In this document: positions 55,486 to 63,069 of the stretch, piece after piece
How the letters are laid out: the number at the start of each line of letters is the position of its first letter
Numbering within the stretch: the first letter of the stretch is position 1
Assembly: GCF_034259105.1 (NCBI RefSeq)
Contig: NZ_CP139478.1
Location: 1,787,001 to 1,851,000, forward strand
Direction: 5' to 3'
Length of the DNA: 64,000 bases
DNA from: Limosilactobacillus reuteri
GTDB lineage: Bacteria > Bacillota > Bacilli > Lactobacillales > Lactobacillaceae
The notes under the pieces: model-generated
The model's input: the letters and a program-made list of their open reading frames with translations, nothing else
What the model was told of the DNA's origin: nothing
Database searches by the model: none
Made by a program: the position numbers and the translations under genes

Positions 55486-56898
55486 CTAAGCATTCTTCAT
55501 GGCCATCTTATTAAGGTAGTGCCAAATTTGCGAACGATATTTTCGTAATCCGAATAACATCACAAGATAAATGATAACTGCTAGTGAAATCCAAACGGGA
55601 CTTTCTGATATAAAGGCAGCAAAAACCAATGCATTCAATGGGCGTGCCACTAAATTAAAGCTTGTTACCAAGACCACCCCGGTTGGAATTGCAACGCCAT
55701 AGTGAGCCACTGCTGCAGTATAGACCGGACTGAGCCAACTGACCGCATATAAGCCTAAACTAAACCACACAATTCCCGTCGCAATTACCTTTAAGATATT
55801 TCCACGAGTCACCGCGACAATTGATTCAATCATGTACGGAATTGCAATTAAATCAACTACCGGAAGGGTCTTATTGCCAGGAGGGATAAAAGCAATTAAA
55901 ACCATAATCGGGATTAAAATGATTCCGGAAATTAAAGTGGCTGATTCTCCATAGCCAACGCCATCATCAACTGCTAGGAACCACCGCTTTTTATCATAAC
56001 GGCTATTTTTATTTTCGCCATGTCGTTTTTTCTGCTGCTCATCAATTTCATTCGCGATGGGAATAAATGCCTTTGCGAATACATTTGTAACAAGGGGAAA
56101 GATCGCCATAACGGCAGCTAGTTGAATCGCAAATTTAGTAATCTGTCCCCACGCGCTTATTTTCCCCAGTGAAGACAAATTACCCAAGGTTCCAATTATT
56201 AATCCCAAGATGATTCCCATTGTAATTGGTTCCCCAAAGACACCTAGTTTTTTCTGAAAATCTTTAGGGGTCATTTTCACTTTGTTAAATCCCAATAAAT
56301 TCCATAACGGATCTAAAATAATCGCTGGAACCACTTGCTCGATATTATGTAAGGAGTCGACGGTGGTATTCTCAATTCCATAATAGTCGGCCCACCGATC
56401 TGCTTGAATCTCCGCTAAGACTAGCGAGTACAGGAGCATAAAAAATTCCAGTCCTAATGATAGCCAATAATTATGAGTTACATAAAAAGCTAGCGTGCCC
56501 CAAATCATATACCCAAAATTATTCCAAATATTAGAAGGCAGAAATACTTTGGTAACGCCAAGCGCAAATAAAATTAATTCAGCTAGTAATCCAAAAACAA
56601 AAAACGATAAACCAACCGTTGATCCAAACGCTGCTAATGACCCTGCTTGCCAGCCGATATCAACCACTGGTAGTTTAATCCCCGTATTATCAACCATTTG
56701 GCGGACAATCTTAGTCACCACTGGCGTAAATTCTGTGATAATCCAGGTAAAACCAGTTAAACCGACACCAGCATAGAAAGCACTCATCATTGCTGTCTTA
56801 GGCTGCACTCGTAGTAATAAAGCAATGATAAAAATTATTATTGGGACAACTACACTCGCGCCAAAAGTTTGAAAAATAGCATTAATTTCTTGAAGCAT
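55486..56898 (-). CDS. PTS galactitol-type EIIC permease (orphan)
   Basis: 470 aa, ~11 hydrophobic segments, EIIC-Gat family. It opens FGASVVVPIIIFIIALLLRV, followed by GFTWIITEFTPVVTKIV and the conserved GYGESATLISGIILIP region. The PTS permease subunit for galactitol or a related polyol. No EIIA or EIIB gene lies near, so phosphotransfer must come from elsewhere, or the protein has another role. GGAGGG precedes the ATG. Divergent from the MFS gene. Confidence 0.88.
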   Translation of the reverse strand: MLQEINAIFQTFGASVVVPIIIFIIALLLRVQPKTAMMSAFYAGVGLTGFTWIITEFTPVVTKIVRQMVDNTGIKLPVVDIGWQAGSLAAFGSTVGLSFFVFGLLAELILFALGVTKVFLPSNIWNNFGYMIWGTLAFYVTHNYWLSLGLEFFMLLYSLVLAEIQADRWADYYGIENTTVDSLHNIEQVVPAIILDPLWNLLGFNKVKMTPKDFQKKLGVFGEPITMGIILGLIIGTLGNLSSLGKISAWGQITKFAIQLAAVMAIFPLVTNVFAKAFIPIANEIDEQQKKRHGENKNSRYDKKRWFLAVDDGVGYGESATLISGIILIPIMVLIAFIPPGNKTLPVVDLIAIPYMIESIVAVTRGNILKVIATGIVWFSLGLYAVSWLSPVYTAAVAHYGVAIPTGVVLVTSFNLVARPLNALVFAAFISESPVWISLAVIIYLVMLFGLRKYRSQIWHYLNKMAMKNA

Positions 56899-57052
56899 GT
56901 TTTACTCCCTCCATCGAATAAACTGTTACCTATATTTTCCCTAAGACCAGTCTTTTTAGCAAGGCAAAAGGTTTATTTGCGTTTGCTGTAGAAATCTATT
57001 CAGAAGTTTGCTAAAGTATAATGAGTTTAATCTATTAGAGAGGGTACGTTTT

Positions 57053-58222
57053 ATGAAATATCGTTTACAAGCTATTATTTTTGTCTTCGTTGCCTTTATG
57101 CTCGGGTGTAACGAATATATGATTGTCGGCGTTTTACCTGATATCGCCCACGAATACCATGATTCGCTTGGTAAGTTAGGCCTACTTGTAACTGTCTTTG
57201 CCTTGGTTTATGCTATTTTCACTCCGATTATTACTTCAATGGCAAATCGGTGGCGACGACATCATGTTTTATTAGTTCTCATGGTCATCTTCTTTATCGG
57301 CAATACGTGGACAGCAATGGCGCCAAACTTTATTTCAATGTTGCTTTCGCGGATTCTAACTGCTGGTGTTGCCGGTGCGATTATCTCAATGGTCCTCGTA
57401 ATGGCGAGCTATGTTGCGCCGCGTGAAAAAAGAGCAAGCCTGGTTTCATGGGTTTTTGCTGGATTTAGTATTGCTTCAGTTATCGGCATTCCAATCGGAA
57501 CCGTTATCAGCACCACCCTTACTTGGCATGACAGTTTTTGGATGATTTCTGGAATTACGATCATTGTTTTTGTCGCCTTGATTTGGCTCGTCCCACGTGA
57601 TACGCCTCATTTTAAGAGTACCCTTAGCAAGCAGTTTGTGTTATTTAAGGACTCACGAATTATTCTCGGTGTTAGTTTCATTGTTGCTATTTGTGCGGCT
57701 GACTACACAATTTATACCTATATTCGTCCTTTAATCACTAACGAAATGGGCTTTGATAATACCTGGTTGAACTGGCTCTTATCCGGAATGGGAATCTTCT
57801 TTATTATTGGTAATAAATTTGGCGGATACTTAGCTGACCGTGGCGGAATCCACCGGCTCAGTGGAATCTACGCGGCAATGACAGTCTTATTCCTCATCTT
57901 TGGCCCCGTCTTACCATTCAAGTGGGGTGCCATTATTATTGTGGCTGTCTTATGTATTGCCTTTTCATGCTATGGTTCTTCCACCCAATTAATGTTCCTT
58001 GATATTGCCGAAAAACAATATCCCCAATCACTTGACTTAGCTTCATCCTTAAACTCGATTTTTGCTAATATTGGTATTTCACTAGGCTCTTTTACTGCCT
58101 CTCAGGGTGTTACCTTCACTGCCATGAAAAACCTCGGTTATGTTGGCGCAGTCTATGGGCTTCTTGCAACAATACTAGTCATCGTCCTTAGCAAAAAATA
58201 TACGGGGATGCGCAATTATTAA
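57053..58222 (+). CDS. MFS transporter (DHA1/AraJ-like)
   Basis: 389 aa, 12 helices. It opens VFVAFMLGCNEYMIVGVLPD, typical of the DHA1 drug/sugar efflux group (AraJ, YdhP). MFS motif A is degenerate (NRWRRHHVLLVLMV). Substrate unknown. I chose ATG 57053 with AGAGAGGGT upstream instead of 57008. Closed by a hairpin at 58235-58266. Confidence 0.88.
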   Translation: MKYRLQAIIFVFVAFMLGCNEYMIVGVLPDIAHEYHDSLGKLGLLVTVFALVYAIFTPIITSMANRWRRHHVLLVLMVIFFIGNTWTAMAPNFISMLLSRILTAGVAGAIISMVLVMASYVAPREKRASLVSWVFAGFSIASVIGIPIGTVISTTLTWHDSFWMISGITIIVFVALIWLVPRDTPHFKSTLSKQFVLFKDSRIILGVSFIVAICAADYTIYTYIRPLITNEMGFDNTWLNWLLSGMGIFFIIGNKFGGYLADRGGIHRLSGIYAAMTVLFLIFGPVLPFKWGAIIIVAVLCIAFSCYGSSTQLMFLDIAEKQYPQSLDLASSLNSIFANIGISLGSFTASQGVTFTAMKNLGYVGAVYGLLATILVIVLSKKYTGMRNY

Positions 58223-58234
58223 TCTTAACTTTGA

Positions 58235-58266
58235 GTACAGATGGATTTTTCTATCTGTGCTTTTTT
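58235..58266 (+). terminator. Terminator after the DHA1 MFS gene
   Basis: GTACAGAT pairs with ATCTGTGC, followed by six T. Confidence 0.8.
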
Positions 58267-58342
58267 ATTTCCCGGGAAATTTATATGCAACTAATAGTAG
58301 CGAGGTGAGCAATTGTTGTTATCTAAGGATTCTATTGACCTT

Positions 58343-58370
58343 TTGACTAGATCCAATTAAATTCTAAATA
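58343..58370 (+). promoter_or_regulatory. Promoter candidate of the XRE-ABC fusion gene
   Basis: TTGACT (58343-58348) - 16 bp - TAAATA (58365-58370), with a second TTGACC at 58335. It lies 27 bp upstream of the start codon. Confidence 0.45.
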
Positions 58371-58396
58371 TAGATTTTGAAAAGGAGCTTTTTGCT

Positions 58397-59275
58397 ATGC
58401 CGTACTCTTTCCCACATCAACTGCTCAAATTGCGGACTGAAAAACAACTATCACAAGCTGAACTGGCTACGCGCCTATTTGTTTCCCGCCAGGCCGTCTC
58501 CAAATGGGAAAATGGGGACGCTGAACCAAGTATCGACAAGCTAATTTTGCTTGCCAAAGTTTTTAATGTTTCATTGGATTGTCTCATCTTAGGAACAAAC
58601 GACTTTAATCAACCACTGGTAACACTTAATAATATTGTTAAAGCCTTTAACGCACCAATTCTCAACAACCTTGATTTAACTATTTATAATAATGAACGCA
58701 TTGCCCTCCTTGGTAGTAACGGCGCTGGTAAAACAACTTTAATAAAGATAATTGGTGCTTTGAAACCCAACGAAGGTACTGTTAAATGGTATTTTAATAA
58801 AAATGATTCTTTAAATATCATGTCCCAAGAAAATATTTTAATTCCGACCCTAAAAGTTAAAGAGCAGATTATCTTGACGGCTGCCATAACTAAGGTTGAT
58901 TCAAAACAACGAATCAATTATCTTCTTGATCAATTTAAATTATCATCCCAGCAAAATACAATTATTGCGAAATTATCGGGTGGACAAAAACGTCGCCTTT
59001 CGCTCTTGCTTAGTGTCCTCCGCCAGTCCAAGCTTTTGATCCTAGACGAGCCGACTGTGGGGATGGATTTAGAATCAATTGACTATTTTTGGCATTTTAT
59101 TGAAAAGGTTTCGGGAAGTATTTTAGTTATTACTCATGATTTCAATCAAATTGATAAATTCTTTTCCCGTGTTCTGCTCCTTAAAGATGGCAAAATCTCT
59201 CAAGACATCCCTGTCAAGGAAATCCACCAACATAATCAAACAATCGAACAATGGTATCGTCAACATAATCGTTAG
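58397..59275 (+). CDS. XRE helix-turn-helix fused to an ABC transporter ATPase
   Basis: 292 aa in one uninterrupted frame. Residues ~8-65 are an XRE HTH_3 domain (LRTEKQLSQAELATRLFVSR, QAVSKWENGDAEPSIDKLIL, FNVSLDCLI). Residues ~73-292 are a complete ABC ATPase: Walker A LLGSNGAGKTTLIK, Q-loop NIMSQENIL, signature LSGGQKRRLSL, Walker B LLILDEPTVGMD, H-loop VITHDF. AAAGGAG precedes the ATG. The next gene, 10 bp on, is a permease with a nonsense codon. The fusion suggests that ATP state or transporter assembly is linked to DNA binding, probably autoregulation; this is inference. Confidence 0.9.
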   Translation: MPYSFPHQLLKLRTEKQLSQAELATRLFVSRQAVSKWENGDAEPSIDKLILLAKVFNVSLDCLILGTNDFNQPLVTLNNIVKAFNAPILNNLDLTIYNNERIALLGSNGAGKTTLIKIIGALKPNEGTVKWYFNKNDSLNIMSQENILIPTLKVKEQIILTAAITKVDSKQRINYLLDQFKLSSQQNTIIAKLSGGQKRRLSLLLSVLRQSKLLILDEPTVGMDLESIDYFWHFIEKVSGSILVITHDFNQIDKFFSRVLLLKDGKISQDIPVKEIHQHNQTIEQWYRQHNR

Positions 59276-59285
59276 GAGCTTTCTT

Positions 59286-59996
59286 ATGAGTATCATAGCA
59301 ATTCAACTAAAACAAGTTTTACGCAATCGTCGTTTCTTTCTTTTTACTATTCTCCTGCCGGGTATTTGGTATGTATTTATGATTTAAGTTGCTAGTACAT
59401 CCCTCCCCGCTACAGGCAACTTCCGGCTCGCTTTACTCTTGCTTGCTCTCCTGATGGGAATACTCGGTAATTCAATCGTTACTTTCAGCAAACGGATTTG
59501 CAGTAATAAAGACTTCTACATTCTTCAATCGCACATTACTCACTACTCTCTGTGGAACTATTTATTTTCGCAATTAATTACCCAAGTTATCATCAATTTG
59601 TTCATCACCATCGTAATCATGATTCTTGCTATTTTTCTTCATACTATCGAGTTCAACTTCATTACTATCACTAGCATTTTGTTAACCAATATCATCGGAA
59701 TATATCTAAGCGTGATCGGGTTTGCAATTGGTCTTTCCTTTGACGCACCAACTGTCGATGCCGCTGGAACCCCAATCCTATTTATAATCGCAACTTTTAT
59801 TATTCCATGGAAACATCTCTTACCAGCTAATTCTTTTATTGATTTTTTTACTAATATTCAAAAGCTATTTCCAACTTATTATCTTTATGCCGACCTTGAT
59901 CATCTATCGGTTAGTCATCTTGGGCTACTATTTGTAACTGCGATTATTACTCTGTTACCTTGGCTTGGCTTTATCTATCGAAAATTAATCAATTAA
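59286..59996 (+). pseudogene. ABC-2-type permease, interrupted by an early TAA
   Basis: It starts at ATG 59286 (MSIIAIQLKQVLRNRRFF) with AGGAGC upstream, 10 bp after the XRE-ABC gene. The first helix reads FTILLPGIWYVFMI and is then cut by TAA at 59385-59387. The same frame continues from VASTSLPATG to the end at 59996, giving six hydrophobic segments typical of ABC-2 exporters. A restart at ATG 59439 would lose the first helix. Probably inactive, leaving the fused ATPase without its channel. Confidence 0.87.
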
Positions 59997-60043
59997 AAAA
60001 ACCGGAATACCTAGTACTAAGCATACTAAGTATTCCGGTTTTT
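59997..60043. terminator. Terminator after the ABC-2 permease
   Basis: AAAAACCGGAATAC pairs with 60030-60043; inner TAGTA/TACTA. T-rich on both sides. Confidence 0.92.
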
Positions 60044-60059
60044 CGTGTATTGATACTAT

Positions 60060-60215
60060 CTCAAGTCAATCAGCACTGTCCACATGGCCGATTAACTAGA
60101 CACCTCACAATCCGGTGAGTTAATGTGTCCCACTTGTCAAAATGTCAATGGTAGCTCTTAGGGTCGCTACCAGACCTCTCGACTCATCGCAAACTATAAT
60201 TTAGCATATTTGCCC
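60060..60215. other. Structured intergenic stretch, no gene
   Basis: Hairpins: CTCAC (60104-60108)/GTGAG (60115-60119), which can be extended either by GACAC/GTGTC or by ATTAA/TTAAT but not both; GGTAGC (60150-60155)/GCTACC (60166-60171); GCAAA/TTTGC near 60189-60212. The minus strand contains repeated GTGGNACA-like units, reminiscent of insertion-sequence ends. Neither a transposase nor a known RNA was recognised. Confidence 0.45.
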
Positions 60216-60229
60216 CATTGATGCAAATT

Positions 60230-60688
60230 TTATGCTCTTGCTTCCATTATATCTGCAAGATGTTCGGCTACCCATTCTTGAGCTTTAGTAACCAAATCAG
60301 TTGTCTTTCCGCTTTGATTGGTTTCATTTGCTAATTCATCGATCCGCAATCCCGTTTTATTAATATCTTCACTCTCCATTACTAAATAAAGATTAACAGG
60401 GTACTCGATTTCTTTATCCAATAATTTAACATCTAATCGCTCTGCCTCATCCATCGGTATGTTGATTAGGTTGGTTTCTAAGCGAAAACTAACCGGGTCA
60501 CCTTTTTTCATTTTAATATTCATCTTATATTGACCAAGGTGTCCCGTATCAAGCTGTTCAATCATAAAATTAATCGCAGTTGTTAATACTGTTTTTTGCT
60601 GTGATTGGGCAGCAGTTTTTTCAACTTCTTCTGTCACAACCTGATCGCTCGTCAACTGTGACAAATAATCAGCTACTGACATCTTCAT
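60230..60688 (-). CDS. Unknown cytosolic protein (152 aa)
   Basis: No signal peptide or membrane segment. Mixed alpha/beta with a strand-rich middle (QYKMNIKMKKGDPVSFRLET, then YPVNLYLVMESED). I do not recognise a domain. It overlaps by 4 bases the membrane-protein gene upstream and forms an operon with it. A conserved Lactobacillaceae hypothetical is plausible. Confidence 0.75.
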   Translation of the reverse strand: MKMSVADYLSQLTSDQVVTEEVEKTAAQSQQKTVLTTAINFMIEQLDTGHLGQYKMNIKMKKGDPVSFRLETNLINIPMDEAERLDVKLLDKEIEYPVNLYLVMESEDINKTGLRIDELANETNQSGKTTDLVTKAQEWVAEHLADIMEARA

Positions 60689-61092
60689 TTTTTCATTTGC
60701 TCCTTCATTTTTTCAATTTTAGCTTTTGTATAGTCTGCACGCTGTTTTGCACCATAATAAACACCAGTAGCTCCTACTAAAATTCCAACAATACTTAGTG
60801 CTTGAATAAATAATCCGTATGCACTTTCTCGTGGACTTACCATTTGAAATGCGGCTAAACTAGCGATTGCAAAATAAAGGTTTACTAAAATCGTTGCATA
60901 TCCACAAAAGCGCATCTTTAAAAACGACAATCCGTTAACAATGATTGCTAAAACGATAAAGAGGAGCAGCCGCGGCCATACAGATGATGATGTCAGCGAG
61001 TGACCGTGCTGAACAAACATAAAAGCATCAAGGACTAATGCAATTACTGCTGCTACTGATGTTACAATAACAACTTTTTCATTATTTTTCAT
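60685..61092 (-). CDS. Unknown four-helix membrane protein
   Basis: 135 aa, four hydrophobic segments (VVIVTSVAAVIALVLDAFMF; LLLFIVLAIIVNGLSFL; ATILVNLYFAIASLAAFQM; ALSIVGILVGATGVYYGA), with a Lys-rich cytosolic tail (KAKIEKMKEQMKK). No family recognised. First gene of a two-gene operon. Its start is 77 bp from the rod-like RNA element. Confidence 0.75.
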   Translation of the reverse strand: MKNNEKVVIVTSVAAVIALVLDAFMFVQHGHSLTSSSVWPRLLLFIVLAIIVNGLSFLKMRFCGYATILVNLYFAIASLAAFQMVSPRESAYGLFIQALSIVGILVGATGVYYGAKQRADYTKAKIEKMKEQMKK

Positions 61093-61168
61093 TTATTTTG
61101 CCAACTTTCTTTTTTGCTATCCCCGCGGATGACCAATATTTTTACATCCCTTAATTAACGAAAAGTGA

Positions 61169-61280
61169 GTGGGAATTAACCTTCTCGACAAGGCGGTGGG
61201 CTAAGGATAGAACGGTGATTAGCACGGCACGGGCTGATTATCGTTCGGACTTAGCCTCGAGCCTTGTGGTTAATTTCCAC
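61169..61280 (+). ncRNA. Candidate rod-shaped non-coding RNA
   Basis: The segment folds on itself almost end to end: 61169-61181 with 61268-61280 (13 bp), CAAGGC/GCCTTG (6 bp), 61198-61205 with 61250-61257 (8 bp) and a continuous 14 bp of 61210-61223 with 61233-61246, closing a 9-nt loop. All five imperfect pairs are G-U if read on the plus strand and would be A-C on the minus strand. A hairpin at 61311-61346 could end it. No open frame. Could be 6S-like or a lineage-specific regulatory RNA. Confidence 0.55.
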
Positions 61281-61310
61281 GATATCTTAAACAATGTTCG
61301 TATAAATAAA

Positions 61311-61346
61311 GAGGCTGTTGAAAAAACGAAGTTTTTTCTCAGCCTC
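61311..61346. terminator. Terminator of lplA (bidirectional)
   Basis: GAGGCTG/CAGCCTC with an inner AAAAAAC/GTTTTTT. It lies past the lplA stop. The first 20 nt (from 61305) are identical to 44878-44897. Confidence 0.88.
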
Positions 61347-61376
61347 CATTTTACTAAATTAAGTTAAAAAGCTCAA

Positions 61377-62390
61377 TTATGCGAGTAAATCAGCTACTTC
61401 AGCGGTTGGAATTCCCGTAATATATTGTTGGGTTCCTTCCGCTTCAAGGACTTTAGCAATTTCATCATGGTCATACTTAACCCCTTGGAGCTTTTCTGCC
61501 AGTTGGTTAATATCCTGTGGGCCAAAGAAATCGCCATAGAATTTCACGTTTTTGATTACGCCATCTTTAACATCAAAGCGGGCATCAATTGTCCCCATAT
61601 CAAAGTGTTTCCGCCGCTTAACCGTAAACTCTGGCGACTTACCATAGACCCAATCCCAGTTGTTATAGTACTGCTCATAGATCTTATCAATTTCTTTTTG
61701 ATCTTCAGGGGTAACCACGTATTGCTTATCCTTAATCTCCTCAAGGTCGTCAACATGGAAGAGACCTTTTAGCAATTCATCCCTAAATGTTGGCACATCA
61801 ATATCTTGGTACTTTTCATCCAAGTATGGACGAAGGTTCGTAACCCGTGATCGAACTGATTTGATCCCCTTTGAAGCAATCTTATCTTTTGCCACATGAA
61901 GTGCATCCGCGACGACACTTAAGTCAACATCAAGCATTAAAGTTCCATGGGAGAACGTCTTTCCATTACGTGAATACATCGCATTCCCCGAGAATTTCTT
62001 ACCATCAACTAAAATATCATTACGACCGCTGACTTCTGCACTAGTAGCACCCATTTGATGAAGAACATTAACAATTGGCTGGGTAAACGATTTAAAGTCA
62101 CCGAATTCTTCACTATCGCTTGGGACCACAAAACTAAAACAGAGGTTCCCTAAGTCTTGATAAACAGCACCACCGCCTGATAAACGTCGGGTTACCCGGA
62201 TATTGTGTTCCTTTACATAATCATGATTAATCTCTTCAAGCGTATTTTGGTTCCGGCCCACGATAATACATGGTTCTTCATAATAAAATAGTACTAAAGG
62301 CTCTTTCCCAAAATCCTTATTATTCATTAAATATTGTTCTGTAGCTAAATTCATTCCAATATTATGAGAAGTCATTGAAACATAACGCAT
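61377..62390 (-). CDS. lplA: Lipoate-protein ligase A
   Basis: 337 aa. The catalytic N-domain has IVGRNQNTLEEIN and RRLSGGGAVYQDLGNLCFSF (lipoyl-AMP site), with the lysine of GKKFSGNAMY. A C-terminal accessory domain (FTVKRRKHFDMGTIDARFDV) is present, as in full-length LplA. It attaches free lipoate to E2 subunits and GcvH. I chose ATG 62390, with GAGGGTG upstream, over 62399. Monocistronic. Confidence 0.94.
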   Translation of the reverse strand: MRYVSMTSHNIGMNLATEQYLMNNKDFGKEPLVLFYYEEPCIIVGRNQNTLEEINHDYVKEHNIRVTRRLSGGGAVYQDLGNLCFSFVVPSDSEEFGDFKSFTQPIVNVLHQMGATSAEVSGRNDILVDGKKFSGNAMYSRNGKTFSHGTLMLDVDLSVVADALHVAKDKIASKGIKSVRSRVTNLRPYLDEKYQDIDVPTFRDELLKGLFHVDDLEEIKDKQYVVTPEDQKEIDKIYEQYYNNWDWVYGKSPEFTVKRRKHFDMGTIDARFDVKDGVIKNVKFYGDFFGPQDINQLAEKLQGVKYDHDEIAKVLEAEGTQQYITGIPTAEVADLLA

Positions 62391-62590
62391 AACTAGCACC
62401 CTCTTATAAAAACATCAACATAAATAGACTAAAAATTTACTTTTGTCATTTAGTCATCCATTTGTAGTGTACGTCTTTTAGTAAGCGTTTGCAATATATT
62501 ATCGACAAAGCAAAAAATACTTTCTTTTTTACATCTTTTTAGGGCGAAAACATTTTATAATAAAGGTATAAACTTTCGGAGGTATCTATT

Positions 62591-63058
62591 ATGACAGAAA
62601 TTTATCCATACAAACACATTCTAGTTGCTGTCGATGGCTCAAAAATTACTAGTAACGTCTTAGAAAGTGCCATTGATTCTGCACTACGGAATCATGCTAG
62701 CCTTGATATCTTACGGATCGTTCAAGTAACGCAACTAACAGATGGCTATAGTAATGCGGCCCTTAGCAACGAAGAAACATATAACATTGTTAAAACCACC
62801 AAGGAACGACTCGATGACTTGAAAAAGCGCGCGGTCGATGCGGGGGTTGAAGATGTTAACGTTCATATCCGGTTTGGAAATCCAAAACGTGTTATTGCTC
62901 ATGAATTTCCGTCAGATCACAACACCGACTTGATTGTTCTCGGTGCGACTGGTGTATCTGGTCTTGAACGCTTTGTCCTTGGCTCTGTTACCCACTATGT
63001 TAGTCGGATGGCAAAATGTGATGTTCTTGTTGTTCGCAAAAACGACCATGTTAACTAG
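62591..63058 (+). CDS. Universal stress protein UspA family
   Basis: 155 aa. It opens YKHILVAVDGSKITSNVLES; the ATP-binding motif GATGVSGLERFVLGSVTHYV matches the G-2X-G-9X-G(S/T) pattern of ATP-binding Usp. Cytosolic dimer. CGGAGG precedes the ATG. It lies 11 bp before the Tet(M)-like GTPase gene and may be co-transcribed with it. Confidence 0.94.
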   Translation: MTEIYPYKHILVAVDGSKITSNVLESAIDSALRNHASLDILRIVQVTQLTDGYSNAALSNEETYNIVKTTKERLDDLKKRAVDAGVEDVNVHIRFGNPKRVIAHEFPSDHNTDLIVLGATGVSGLERFVLGSVTHYVSRMAKCDVLVVRKNDHVN

Positions 63059-63069
63059 GTGAAAAAACG

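Noticed and set aside
7481..59996. Recoding of TAG as a sense codon, suggested by amber stops in tnpB and the 28.2-29.5 kb gene.
   Set aside because: Interrupted genes in the window also carry TAA and TGA, and several carry frameshifts. Intact genes do not show internal TAG. Ordinary gene decay explains all.
60046..60229. A T-box or other known riboswitch in the 60.1-kb intergenic region.
   Set aside because: No T-box core motif or other known aptamer sequence was recognised, and no gene start follows in a suitable orientation at the right distance.
62400..62590. A conserved leader RNA upstream of the universal stress protein gene.
   Set aside because: I found no stable hairpin or conserved motif there, only AT-rich promoter-like sequence.
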